Positions 35,693 through 46,599 of a stretch of 64,000 nucleotides of DNA are shown piece by piece. The position numbers and the translations under genes were made by a program. This stretch comes from Phycomyces blakesleeanus NRRL 1555(-) (Eukaryota > Mucoromycota > Mucoromycetes > Mucorales > Phycomycetaceae). The notes under the pieces are model-generated. The model did not search any database. It had not been told where the DNA came from and worked only from the letters and a program-made list of their open reading frames with translations. The stretch is taken from positions 1,288,715-1,352,714 of the forward strand of contig NW_017265145.1 of NCBI RefSeq assembly GCF_001638985.1. Reading direction: 5' to 3'. How positions within the stretch are numbered: position 1 is the stretch's first letter; each line of letters begins with the position of its first letter.

Positions 35693-35939
35693 AGTGTATG
35701 TATTTTGAATTATAAAATAAAAAAGGAAACAAGAGTGTTACAAATATTTGATTTGATACGGTTTTATAGTAAACCAAAATATATTTTTTATTTTTTATTT
35801 TTTTTTATTTAAGTCAATAGAATACATCAAAACTACATCCCAAGTTGATGAAAAACAACTGCTATGAAAAAAAATCATGACATATCCACTATGATCCGAC
35901 TATCTAGACAATATGTTAATTGTTCTTATTTTTCCAGTG

Positions 35940-36660
35940 AGAACCAAGACCAGAACCACCAGGACTACCAGGACCAGAACCACTGAAGCCAGAACTAGAC
36001 CCACCAAAACTGGGGCCAGCAGAGAGACAGATATCCACCAAGTGGATCTTTATGGTCTTGAACTCCTCAATGAGCTCGGAGAGAGCATCCTCAACGAAGG
36101 AGTTCTTGGATGCAGAGCCTTGGGCAGAGAAGGGAACAAACTCAGAGACCAAGCAAGCAGCAGACCAACAATATTTTTCTTCAACCGCCTCCACCTTGAA
36201 AGCTTGATGGACCAACTCATCCCAGAAACAGGGCAGACTAGTCTTCTCTACCTGGTAGGCAATCTCCGGGCAGAGAGCTCACAGCAGAATGCGAATCTTC
36301 TGGGTCTCATTGGACAAGGCAATCAGACCAAAGAGCTACTAGAGGTTGAGGGCCACCTCACTGACACCCTGACCAGGACCTTGCCGCGTTTCTTCAATCT
36401 CTGTCCACCAGACGCCCTCCATCTGCTTAGAGGCAAATTGTTTTTTGAATTCAGTGGAGAACATGTCCCAGGTAGCAACCTTGGTCTTGTGTATAGCCCA
36501 CCATTTGGCCGTCATGCCACGGAAATGGGTGACAGCCACCAAGATGGTCTCCTTGTTGGTCATCCCAACACTTTTCTTCAGACGGTTCATGTGCAGGATC
36601 CAGGAGAGTGATTTGCTGCTCGGGCCACTAACAAAGATCTTGGGAGCTGAGAGATATTTA
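35940..36660 (-). pseudogene. Ty3/gypsy gag fragment (element E)
   Basis: On the minus strand, a retrotransposon Gag core is recognisable: SLSWILHMNRLKKSVGM, HFRGMTAKWWAIHKTK, TWDMFSTEFKKQFASKQ, then EIAYQVEKTSLP and FVEDALSELIEEFKT. Stops follow VALNL and interrupt the middle. It ends in a Gly/Ser-rich stretch where CACTA P2 begins, so pol is missing. The plus-strand open frame of 232 codons across it is an antisense shadow. Confidence 0.75.
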
Positions 36661-36789
36661 GATATATTTGTTAATCTATGTTTCTGAGAAACAGGGGAAC
36701 CGGGGATGAAGGCATTTTTTACAGCACGGTGTTGAGTAAGTTGAATGTTGAATAGATAGATAGAAAATTCCTTGGCACAACCTCCAATT

Positions 36790-37658
36790 TGACATATAAT
36801 GTGTTAGGTTTATTATAGATTGTAACAGATCACTTGGCAAATAAAATACAATGATTATTAAATAGAACAGAAGACAACTACAGTAAAAGGCGGCAAGCAG
36901 CAATAGTTGACAGGTAAGAAAAGAGAGAACAACTGATAGAATCATTATTAAAAGCAAGAGAGAGAGAGATGTATAAAAAGAGAACAGCAAAACAGAAAAG
37001 TAATAACCAACGAGGAGACCAAAACCAACAAACAATCTTTCTAAAACCAAAGAACTGATATGTTATGTCGCAAGATAGTATAAACCACAAAGAGAAGAAA
37101 ACAAGAAAAAGATACTGAATTAGATAATTTTATTGAGTTGAATTTGCTTCTCTTTTTATAGTCGACAAGATTTAGAATTGATAATAGAAGTTTGGAAAAA
37201 ATAAAGATAGTAAAAATAGAATGATGAATAATCAATATGGCAAGAATAAAATATATGAATAAAGATATGGTAAAAATATAATAATAAAAGTACTGATATT
37301 GCACGGAGATATTGGCAAGATGAATTGTGTGCATTGTAGAAGAGGAATGTTACTAGCATGGGTGACCATAATTTCGAATGAATACAATGTGAATGAATAT
37401 GTTAACAAGGGAAAAGGAAAAAGTATTGTGTGTAGAAGGAACAGGGAATGGAAACAAAATTTTTTCTGTGCATAGAAAAATTCTCCTCTTACCACTGATG
37501 GCACAGCACCACATCAACAAACCATTAACGTCAGCCTCTCATAACCAGGATGACACGTCACGACAAACCACTGGAAAAGCCCACCGAGCAGATTGACCTT
37601 CTGGTACTGGACATCACAACATGGCCAACAGCCAGACCTGCCCACAACACACGTGACA
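36790..37658 (-). mobile_element. 5' LTR of element E
   Basis: About 869 bp read on the minus strand: start TGTCACGTG, TATA region CTATAAAAAGAG, end CACATTATATGTCA. The last 60 bp resemble the end of the TU LTRs (CCAAGTGAT..TGTTACAAT), so E and TU are related families. A candidate primer-binding site TGGAGGTTGTGCC lies at 36775-36787. Exact ends are tentative. Confidence 0.6.
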
Positions 37659-38955
37659 GTATTGACGCGTGATATATTTGTTTGTTGTGAATTGTAACAG
37701 TATCACTTGGCAAATAAATGTAAGGTAAATTACGAAATACAAGAAGAAGAATACAGCAAGAATCAAAAGAAATAGATAATTTGACAGGTAAGAATTGGTG
37801 ACAGACAGGTAGAAAAAATAGAGAGAAGATAAAAATGGAAATTGTGACAACTACAAAGTTTGAGAAAAACAGAAAAGAGAAAACAGAGAAACGAAATATA
37901 TTAAGATCGACAGACAACTCTCCAAAGAACAAGAACACTGTGTATGAATGAAGAATAATGCTAATAACGGACAAAATAAAATAAGATCAAGGATAGAATG
38001 ATGATTTTTTTTGATTGAAAAGGTTGTTCTTTTTATAAACAAAAATGTTTAGTTAAAATAATTTTTTGAGGGAAAGAAAAGAAAGTCAAGTAAAACATTT
38101 TACTATATGTAACTGGTATTGATAGTAGAAGTGGAATAGAAAAATATAAAGAGGATAATATAAAAGTATAGTAACACTATGATAAGAAAAGTTGTTACTA
38201 TTTGGGTCACTTTAGGGATATTTTTTCGTTTAGACCCCTGTTTTGACCTTTTACTTTTATGGAGCAAAATGTATCTCTGCTCTCTTAAGAATGTAGAGTT
38301 TTATTCACATATCAATAAACTTTTTGATAGGTTATAGTCGTTTTTTTATTGGTACTTATATATGAGAGCATTTTTAGACTTCACTTTTATTAGGCATTAT
38401 GCTTCATCCAAAGTATATGTTTTTAATTTATTGGTCATTTAACTAACCCTATTTATACAATTGGCTCTTATTTATATATATTTCTGTTTATCCATAGTTT
38501 TATTTGGGTCATAAACATATTTGTATCAAAAAATTTTATAAAAAAGAATTTTATTAATTGCCATAACAAAAACAGTTTATCATATATAAATTTTACTGGC
38601 TAGATATTATTTTATTTATTACATACTTCTTTGATAAAATATACTATTCTATAGTATGTATCAGATATAATTACAAGCTACTGTTGTCTTTTATGGTTTC
38701 TCTATAATTGACTAGATTTAACAAAAATAACTAGTGCTTACAACATCTGATAAAGTCTATCCCACTTTGATTAAATAGGCACATGTGTTTGGTATACAGT
38801 GAGAGGCAAAAAGAATTGCCTTTTTTAAGATCCCAATTGTTTTTCAAAATATATATATTTTTCATGCTTAAAGAAAAGAAGCAAATACAGCACTTACAGC
38901 TCCCAAACTACTTTACACTAAGGCGGAGAAAATGGTAACATGTTACCACTTTGGT

Positions 38956-39000
38956 AACATAACTGCCATTTTTTACTTAATAAAAAATGGCAGTTATGAC
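38956..39000. repeat. Hairpin-forming inverted repeat in P4 left end
   Basis: TAACTGCCATTTTTTA and TAAAAAATGGCAGTTA form a near-perfect inverted repeat a few bases apart. The arm matches the subterminal repeat unit of the element and could be a transposase-binding site. Confidence 0.7.
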
Positions 39001-39109
39001 TCTGTATAAGGCCAAAACAGGCACTGTTACCATTTTTTACTATGTAAAAAATGACAGTTATTTATTATGTAAAAAGCCAAAACAGGCACTGTTACCATTT
39101 TTTCAAAAA

Positions 39110-40079
39110 AAAATCAAGCATCCTTCCTTTCTTCTATTACATTCTTTCTTTTGTTCTATTGCTTTCAATTCTAGCACAATCTCTTGTTTTTCCTTTGAAG
39201 CTTTAACAGAATGGTCTGTTTTTTATTATACAGTATTGAATTGGGTTTAATTGAATTGAATCTTTATTTCATTGCATATTTTATTAAATGAAAATAATAA
39301 TAATAGTAATAATGAAAAAACAATTCCATCGGCCACTCGCAATAAAAAATGGTTCTGTTTAGCTACTGCAAAACGTATGCAGTAAAACACTACTATTCAA
39401 ATTGTATTTCATATACTTTGAGTATTCTAATATATCTTAGATAGCACTTATTATTTTTTACTGATTTCTACAAATATACCAATATTAGAGAAAAAACTTA
39501 AAATAAATAAATAGATATAATATTATTATAATGCTTACCTTTATATAATATACTTACTTGTTCAGTAAAATAAGCATTTACTCTAAGAATATATATATTA
39601 AAGAATGTATTAATATGTGAGATCTATATATAAGAAAAGCAATAAAACATAAGCACTATAGAAAGTCATTATCATAGAAGAAGAAAAACTTGAGCAAAGA
39701 TTCAAGTCATGTAACATGAAGCTAATTTGAATCTGATTCATACAACCGGAATGAGCATCGTGTTAGAAAGCTCAAAGTGTTTATTCTACTCAATATACTT
39801 ACATATAATAGAACGAATCCCAAGTATAATATATCAGTACAAAAATATTACTATTAATTTTTTTCTCAAAAAAAAAGGCTATATACTATTTCCTTTTAAA
39901 TTTGAATGTAACAGAATTGTAGATGCTGTACATTAGCTTCAAATTCTTGTAATCACAACATTAGCAATCATATGAAAGAGGTCAATAAATTGTTTATATG
40001 AAAGAAAAAAGGAATAAAAAACATAAAAAGAAAAATGGCGAGATAAGAAAAAAAATGCATTAAAGACAGACTAAAAAAA
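39110..40079. other. P4 left arm, no convincing gene
   Basis: AT-rich. Short open frames at 38987-39250 and 39727-39936 are low-complexity or lack any recognisable motif. Confidence 0.5.
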
Positions 40080-40359
40080 TCAAACTCGGCCAATCACAGC
40101 AGCCAAACTATGATCTTTGGCTTCTTTTGTGAGCAGGCTCGACACTTGCTGTGAGTGGAGAAGACCTACATAAAAGAGTAAGAAGTTTATATTAGTTTTG
40201 TATTAACAGCACATGAGAAAAAGCAGCAATGGTAACTTACAGCACATCTGCCATTATGGGCGACTCAACATCACCAGTTTCTGACATATCAAGAGAAGAA
40301 AGCAAAGAATCACTTATGTCTTGCTGTGTCTATAGCATAATAAAAGGAAACGATGTTAA

Positions 40360-41060
40360 TTAAAGTTTACAATATATAGCTTTGTTAATTGATAAACTTA
40401 TTTTGTTCTTCTCTGCCATTCTTCTCTTGTGCATCTGGTTGTCGCTCTTGAAGCTTTCCCGAAGAAGGCTTCTTGCACACCACATTCTTTTACATTGGTG
40501 GATGTGCAATCCACCATTCTTTGCCAACCTCTCCAAATGTATCATATAATATTCCCTGTTTTTCTCTGGGATATTCTTCCATTCTTTTGAGGCCACAGGA
40601 TAGCCTTTGTCAATGATATCATGCTTTACCATATGGTCTAATGTTTTGAGATACAGTCTTTTTACTATCAAATCATAGTCTGAAAGAGGGACTGATGGGG
40701 GCAAAGGCTGCCCTTGTGAAACTTCTTTGCAGCGTGCCTTCCAGTCCTGTTCGTAAAGAATCTGAAGCAACAGATTGTATTTTTGTGCTTCGTTTTTTCC
40801 TTTGAACTTGCCGCCAGTATTGATTACTCACTTACCGAGCTGATCAGGGTACTCTGTGAGCTGGGCTCTTTTTACAGACTTGGCAATGTGCTCAAGAGCT
40901 ACAAAAAATGTATCACAATATTAATAAAGTGAATAAACATCTAAGCACAGAATATATATGACTTACAACTCTGCTCAATAATGCTTTGTTGCATTGTAGT
41001 TAGATCTTCTGCACTGACTGCTGGCGCAAATTGATTGCTGAATTGCACTATAGAAAATAA
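40360..41060 (-). CDS. P4 small multi-exon gene of unknown function
   Basis: Not recognised. On the minus strand, an upstream block (about 41050-40970, QFSNQFAPAVSAEDLTTMQQ) leads through a GT-AG intron to an exon (about 40900-40835, EHIAKSVKRAQLTEYPDQLG). A long exon from about 40795 to 40360 follows (LLQILYEQDWKARCKEVSQ, PLSDYDLIVKRLYLKTLDHM, ending ESFKSDNQMHKRRMAEKNK, basic). It lies just beyond the C-terminal end of the minus-strand transposase and is transcribed in the same direction. It could be an accessory protein or a further C-terminal exon block. Exon borders are tentative. Confidence 0.45.
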
Positions 41061-41452
41061 TGTGCAAGGATTTCCAAAAAAAACTGCACATCTGCAAAAT
41101 CTTTGCACATATTTAAAACTCCTGTTAGCCTTTCTAAATTTAGAGTAATTTAAACCCTTTTTAGAAGCTCTGTGCTGGTAATCATAATTTTTTTGGTTGT
41201 TTAACTCAGACAGCCATTTTAAATGAGAAAAGAAAGAGGACTGTTATTTTTTGTTTGCAAGTTTGATTAAAGTCAAGAACACAGCCAATCAATTAGATAT
41301 ACTATAAATTTGGTTTTTCTGGTGCTGAAAAATTTTAAATCAAATGGTAATAGCAACAGATTTTGCTATTGTTTTGGGTGATTTTTTTTAAAGAAATTAA
41401 ATGTTTATATATGTATTAAAAGAATAGGGAAAAAAAACAAAGAAAAAAAAAC

Positions 41453-44400
41453 CTATTGGTTGTATTTTGGGGAAGACCAGATAATGTGCCAAATGGCCTC
41501 GTTGTTTGGGTTGTGGACGAGGCCAGCAATCCCCTTGATAGACTTCACATCCACCACCTTCACCACACCAGGTGCCAGGCTATCCCACGCAGGGAAAAGA
41601 TCCTGGTTCACACATTGAACATCAGAAAGACAGTCGATGGTCGCAAAGAGTCTGGTCACTCTGTTGACAGTTTGGGAGAAGAATTTAAGAATAAATCCCT
41701 ACCTTTCAAAAATATAAATGAGTTATGATTAATAAAATTTAATAATATAGAATACAACTAGTGCTACTTACTCCCTGGCATCGTCGAGCACAGCAAGATT
41801 GTTTGCTCAACCATGCCTGTTGTCAACAGAGGACCGGACTCTATAGACCACCAAGTCTTTCCACATCTTGTTGGCGCAAACCACTTCATCGTTTTCCTCA
41901 AAGGAAACAATGCCTTCTCTTGCCCAGAAAGGCACCAAACTGCGGATCAAGTCCTGGCACTCTATGCCAATGGCGGCAGCCAACTCAGCCAGAGAGCTTC
42001 CAGTTGGCCTGGACCAAAGTTGAGGACCAGCAACATCGTTACTTGCAACTTCGAAGTTGCTGGTCCTTCTGTCATTTGTGACACAAATGACAGGTTGGCA
42101 ACCAAGACAGTGATTGATTTCTGCCTTTCTGAGCAAGAGATTCTCCATGTTCTTTCCTGGTTTCTTTCTCGACTTGATTGCCACGCTGTAGACACCAATT
42201 GTCCTTTTGATTGGCCTACAACTGTATGCCTGAAGAGGGCCCATCTCCCACATCATATAGTCAAAATGAACCAGCATATGCTGGTTTATCACAAAAACTG
42301 TAGGCTTCAGCCTCTTTTCTTTGATCTCACAATGGAGGGAGGCATGCCAGTGACCAATGGCCCTATAAAGATGATTGAAACACTGATCAGCATATATCCG
42401 ATTGACTTACTCCTCTGCTTCTTGGATATTGGCAGCAGTGATCCTCCACTGCTGGGCAATTCTGCATGCAGTAACAATTTTCATTACTGCTGCTTTCGTA
42501 CGATCAAAAACGAAATGATTGATGACAATTGTTGGAACAACAAACAAGAGGAAGTCTATCCAATCAACAGTCTTCCTCTTGCCGTTTAATTCCTTTAAGG
42601 ATCTCCACATTCCTGTGAAATTGGCTGGTATATTGGCCCTGGATGCGCAAATTGCTATGTTGATATCTTCCAGACTGACATCCAGGGCAAATGGGTATCT
42701 GTGGTGTTTCAACCGGTCTTGCAAGTGAATGCCATGTGCATTTCTTCCACTGTCATTGATTGTGGGGCAGAATTTTCCTCCAAGTGCAACGTAGAGCTGC
42801 TGGCCTGTACCATGACCTAGAAGGTGCATCTCATCCAGTCCGAAGAAAGCAGTACTGGTCATTGTGGGCAAGTCCTTGAAGATGTTGGGCCCTTTGATGC
42901 CATACATCTAAAACGGTATCAATATTTATTTTGTTTAACAGTTTACAACTTACGCCTCCAATGGACTGGTGCAAACTCTCTTCTGTTCTCAACAGTGACA
43001 GTCCGTCTCTTTCCACAATACAAGTTGTGCTTGAATCTCTTGCACCATACGAGATGCAAGCTCTTTATCCGTGATGGGCATTGTGATGTGCCAGGTTCAT
43101 CAAGTCAGAGACGGCTGAAGTATTTTCAGTCGCCATGACAAGATGAACCTTGGCAATCACCAGTCCAGAATCAGTCTGAAACTGCAGGTCATTTGCCCCC
43201 AAGTTTCTCAGGTCATCAAGAACTAGCTCCAAAAACGAAGCAATATCTTTTGGATGGTTAGGTCCTGGTATGATAGCCAACTGCATCATGTTACCTGTCT
43301 TGTATCTAAGTAGTTCGTATTAGTAACTTTATCTAAATTAATTTTTTTTAAATACCTTTCTTTAGGATAGATATTCAGATTAATAACATAAATAACAGAG
43401 GATGACATTTTGGCATTTTTAAATGGGTTGAACTGGTCAACAAACATGGACACCTAAATGTCATCCTGACCAACCACTCCACAATCAAGTAACCGTCCAA
43501 CTACGTCTCCATCGAAGATGTCTTCACATATATCTTCACATCTGCCAGCCAAACACCTTGTACCATAGGTCATCTTGGCCCATTCCTCAGGGTGGGCGAG
43601 TTTGAACCACAGTTGCTCTAAGAGAGGCACGATCTGAAAGGTCTGTGCAGGCTTTACACTCACTCTCTCCACTTTGTATCTGTCCTCACCGCAATGAGGA
43701 CATGTCTCATCCTTGTCAATGAAGTCTCCTTCTTCTACTGTTGAGAACCAGCAGCATCCATTTATGCACATATCGTATGCAATGGACTTCACTGGGTACT
43801 TCTCCTTCAACAAGGTATTTACCCTGTAGTATGACAGAAGTGAATCCACTTTAGCTAAAATGGTGGTAAGTGCATGTGATATAAAAAGAGTATACTAATT
43901 ATAAACTTACTGAATCTAAGTTCTGCCATGTACTTGTTGACAATTTTTATGCATTTATCATAGTCTTCATGAGAGATGTTGTTCTCAAAAAACATGGAAA
44001 ACAATTCCAGACTGACAGCCTGTGCACGACTGTTGGACACGTGTGTGGGAACAAAATGTTCATAATCAGTGACATGGTCTACTGGAGCATTGTACACTCT
44101 GTAAGGGTTACGGACACGCAAATATCCATAGTCATTGTCTGATATATTTAGGGTTTTACAGTTAGATACAATTATATTTAATACTAATGTTTTTTAGTTG
44201 TTTATTTCTTACCAGATATATAGTCGATGTTTTCATTGATTTCCTTAACAGACTTGACTTGAACATCATTGGTGTCCATACTCTCTGCTTCATTGTGATT
44301 GCTATTGCCTGCAGCCAAGAACTTGTCAAAGTCCATAGGGGCAGTAGTAGCAACCTTGTTCCTGTTGTTGGATTTTTCACAGGCTTGGGCAATAATACAG

Positions 44401-44501
44401 TCTTCAATCCGATTTGAGCATTTAACAAAAAACGAATCATCAAGCATATAACCACTTGTTCTGGTCTCAGAGGCATTGTTAAGTAAATCTTTGATATTCA
44501 T
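41453..44501 (-). pseudogene. TNP2-like transposase a of P4, near intact but with stops
   Basis: Exons in order on the minus strand: 44501-44208 (start MNIKDLLNN), 44121-43907 (ending KYMAELRFS), 43850-43454 with a zinc-ribbon-like C..C..C pair (DMCINGCCW, CPHCGEDRY), about 43330-42950 (LAIIPGPNHPKDIASFL, then LVMATENTSAVSDLMNLAHHN), 42907-42400 (STAFFGLDEMHLLGHG, TVDWIDFLLFVVPT), 42362-about 41770 (INQHMLVHFDYMMWEMGPLQ, SCRPIKRTIG) and about 41700-41453 (GIAGLVHNPNNE, IIWSSPKYNQ). Introns of 40-90 bp have GTAAGT-like donors. Stops at 43065-43067 (after HNAHHG) and 41807-41809 interrupt an otherwise well-preserved frame. It resembles Transposase_21/TNP2 of Plavaka-like elements. Confidence 0.78.
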
Positions 44502-44740
44502 TTTGGTTTATGTTTGTATGTTAAAAGAAGTAGGGGTGTAAGGTTGCGAAAAATGTTTACGAGATGAGAATATTTTTGTATTATATTGGCACATTGGTAG
44601 TGAAAATAACAAGTGCGCTAATTGTCTTAAAAATGTTTTTCAAAGGGATTTTGATTGTTTGTTTTTAAATTAATTTTTACTCATTTTTCTTCAAGTCACT
44701 TCGCCCCTTTCATTTTATTCTCCAAGTATATTTTTTACCA

Positions 44741-45290
44741 TAGCAACACACAAAATTACACAAATACTTGAATGTCTGGCATACTTAGAAGATTCTAATG
44801 CTTCACTAAGAACTAAAGTTGCTTTATTGGAAGATAGGCTCGAATTCTTGACCAACAATTGCGAGACAGAACTAGCTCTGTCAACTAGAGACAATGCTCA
44901 GACTATGATGATGTTATTGCCTGCAACTGGGAACTGTGACATCAAACGCCCTTCACCCCATGGGAAGCCAGAAGGTTGGAATCAGTCAACAAAATGCTTC
45001 AAGGGGGTGTTGGCCACACACTTTACTGGAGGCGACCTCGACAATGCTGAATTGATGTATAAGTCAGTGGGCAAGCTTGCTTGAGAGCTAGTCCACTACT
45101 CATTTTTCAAGTATAGTGGCAGAAATATTGCTATACCATCATGGGTTAGTCTGGCAGATGACCAAAAGACAATAATGAGCAGCAGCCTCGAAGAGAATGC
45201 AGCCCTGAAAAACATTGCTCTTCACAGATTCAAAAATTCTTGGGGAGCATTGCTCATACTCTCTCATAAGTAGAGAACTGCCAAATATCA
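44741..45290 (+). pseudogene. P4 plus-strand coiled-coil protein fragment
   Basis: Unknown family. The reading begins ILECLAYLEDSNASLRTKV (leucine-zipper-like), continues ALLEDRLEFLTNNCETELAL, GKPEGWNQSTKCFKG and, after a TGA at 45082-45084, ELVHYSFFKYSGRNIAIPSW to a stop at about 45271. It lies 240 bp from the start of transposase a and diverges from it. An N-terminal coiled coil followed by a K-P-x-W-like motif is reminiscent of the P1/P2 accessory proteins, but similarity is weak. Confidence 0.4.
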
Positions 45291-46146
45291 TAGAAGATCT
45301 TATTAACAAGTAAGGTACTTATAAAGTCATTTATATGTTTAATCACAACTAATAAAAATCAACTGTTTTGTTTTGTTTTGTTTATTAGAGTAGGTAATAC
45401 TAACTTTTATATTTTTAATCTATAGAAACCTAATAAAAATATCATTTTAAAAAATAACTTTATGAAATACAATATAATTTGTTTATTGCCCTGTATACTT
45501 CTTCTATTATTTTGTAAGTTTTTTTTGTGGTTGTTTTTTGTAGTTTTTTTTAAAAAAAAATATTTCAGAGATCAAAAATAAAAAATAAAAATAAAAACAA
45601 ATTCGCCCATGACGTATTACATATTTTTGACCAATGAGTGAATAGATAAATTTACTCAAACAAGGTCTAGTTCATCTTAATACATGTATTTTACTGGCTG
45701 GAGAGAGTTGTACAACACTAAATAAAGTTCAAAGTCCTGGTATTCCACGGATCCGATTTGCTAAGAGATGTAGCACCAACAGAGTTATGCTTGATTTTTA
45801 TTGGTTCATTGAGAATGTGCAGTTTTGCACATAATAGCTCGAAATGTGCACTACAGAATTACAAATTGTGCCATTTCCTACAGTGTTGCCTTTGAAGCTC
45901 GCGTAATGCTTGCTTGATTTCAGCAAGATCAACCTCAATCTTTTGAATTGAGTTGAGGAGAGTTGTGTTAATATTGGACATGTTTAAGTTTTTTTTAGCT
46001 ATAAGCAGTGAGTTGAAAAGAAAAGATGATAGTTTAGATAAGTAGAATAAGAGCTATTTGAGTTTGAGAAAGGCAATGATTTATTATAAGCAATTGATAG
46101 CTATTTATATGAAAAAGATACAGACAGACGTACAAACAAAACATAT
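45290..46146. other. P4 interior left of Ty3-C
   Basis: Mostly AT-rich and non-coding. A short minus-strand frame (about 45980-45860) starts MSNINTTLLNSIQKIEVDLA with heptad spacing, possibly the first exon of a coiled-coil protein cut off by the Ty3-C insertion upstream. The target duplication CATAT of Ty3-C is at 46142-46146. Confidence 0.4.
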
Positions 46147-46549
46147 TGTTGTATCCAACATAATCGTAGATTTAAATTAAAAGTACAGACACTCAATAAA
46201 TACGTACATTGAGTTACCGACAACTAGTAACGATACTAAAAGATATACCTTCCCTTATACAAGGAAATTACGTAAAGAACATACTAAGACAAATACTAAG
46301 ACTCTAGTCAATAACACTAAAAACATAAGAACTAAATCATAGAAGATAATGGTAGAGAAACAGACATTACATGATATCATCATATCACCACCAAGCTAAA
46401 TACAATGTCTATATAAACGCACAATACTAATAGCAATAGAACAGCATCTCTTTTCTGATTCTTGCACTTCTTCTAATAAAACAAAGTCTCACCGTACTCT
46501 CGTCTGCACTCGTTTTATTTTATATCTTATTTTTACCTCATACATAACA
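46147..46549 (+). repeat. 5' LTR of Ty3-C
   Basis: 403 bp, TGTTGTATCC...CATAACA. TATA region TCTATATAAACG at about 46409. It includes TCACCGTA (46489-46496), complementary to the presumed primer-binding site. Confidence 0.96.
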
Positions 46550-46554
46550 TTTTT

Positions 46555-46562
46555 TACGGTGA
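46555..46562 (+). promoter_or_regulatory. Putative self-priming primer-binding site of Ty3-C
   Basis: TACGGTGA, 5 nt after the LTR, is the exact complement of TCACCGTA at 46489-46496 in the LTR. The LTR edge is followed by a T run rather than TGG. The primed strand would be the element's own RNA, as established for Tf1 of fission yeast. Confidence 0.55.
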
Positions 46563-46599
46563 ACTCTTTTTTTTCATTGAAAAACAACCTCTACCAAAC

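Larger units (their letters stand above)
28706..35939. mobile_element. CACTA-type DNA transposon P2
   Basis: 7234 bp bounded by CACTGGAAAAA at the left and its complement TTTTTCCAGTG at the right. The gene plan matches P1: accessory gene on the plus strand, TNP2-like transposase on the minus strand, convergent. Sequence divergence from P1 is large, so these are two families sharing an architecture. No matching 3-bp target duplication is visible (flanks CAA and AGA), which suggests flank rearrangement or ageing. A 555-bp TA-flanked MITE lies between the two genes. Confidence 0.78.

Noticed and set aside
35913..36611. Plus-strand open frame of 232 codons, Thr/Arg-rich at the start
   Set aside because: Antisense to a clear retrotransposon Gag fragment.
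36775..36787. tRNA-type primer-binding site of element E (TGGAGGTTGTGCC)
   Set aside because: Plausible by position, but no tRNA with the matching 3' end could be named, so it is not listed as a feature.
38175..38796. X2 left arm considered as a protein-coding transposon
   Set aside because: Neither X1 nor X2 keeps any frame; only terminal and homology evidence supports them as non-coding relics.
39690..39950. Possible inverted repeat around GAAGCTAAT
   Set aside because: The arms share only about nine bases, with no flanking duplication; not enough for a MITE call.
41813..42589. Plus-strand open frame of 258 codons
   Set aside because: Antisense to conserved exons of TNP2-like transposase a; no domain of its own.
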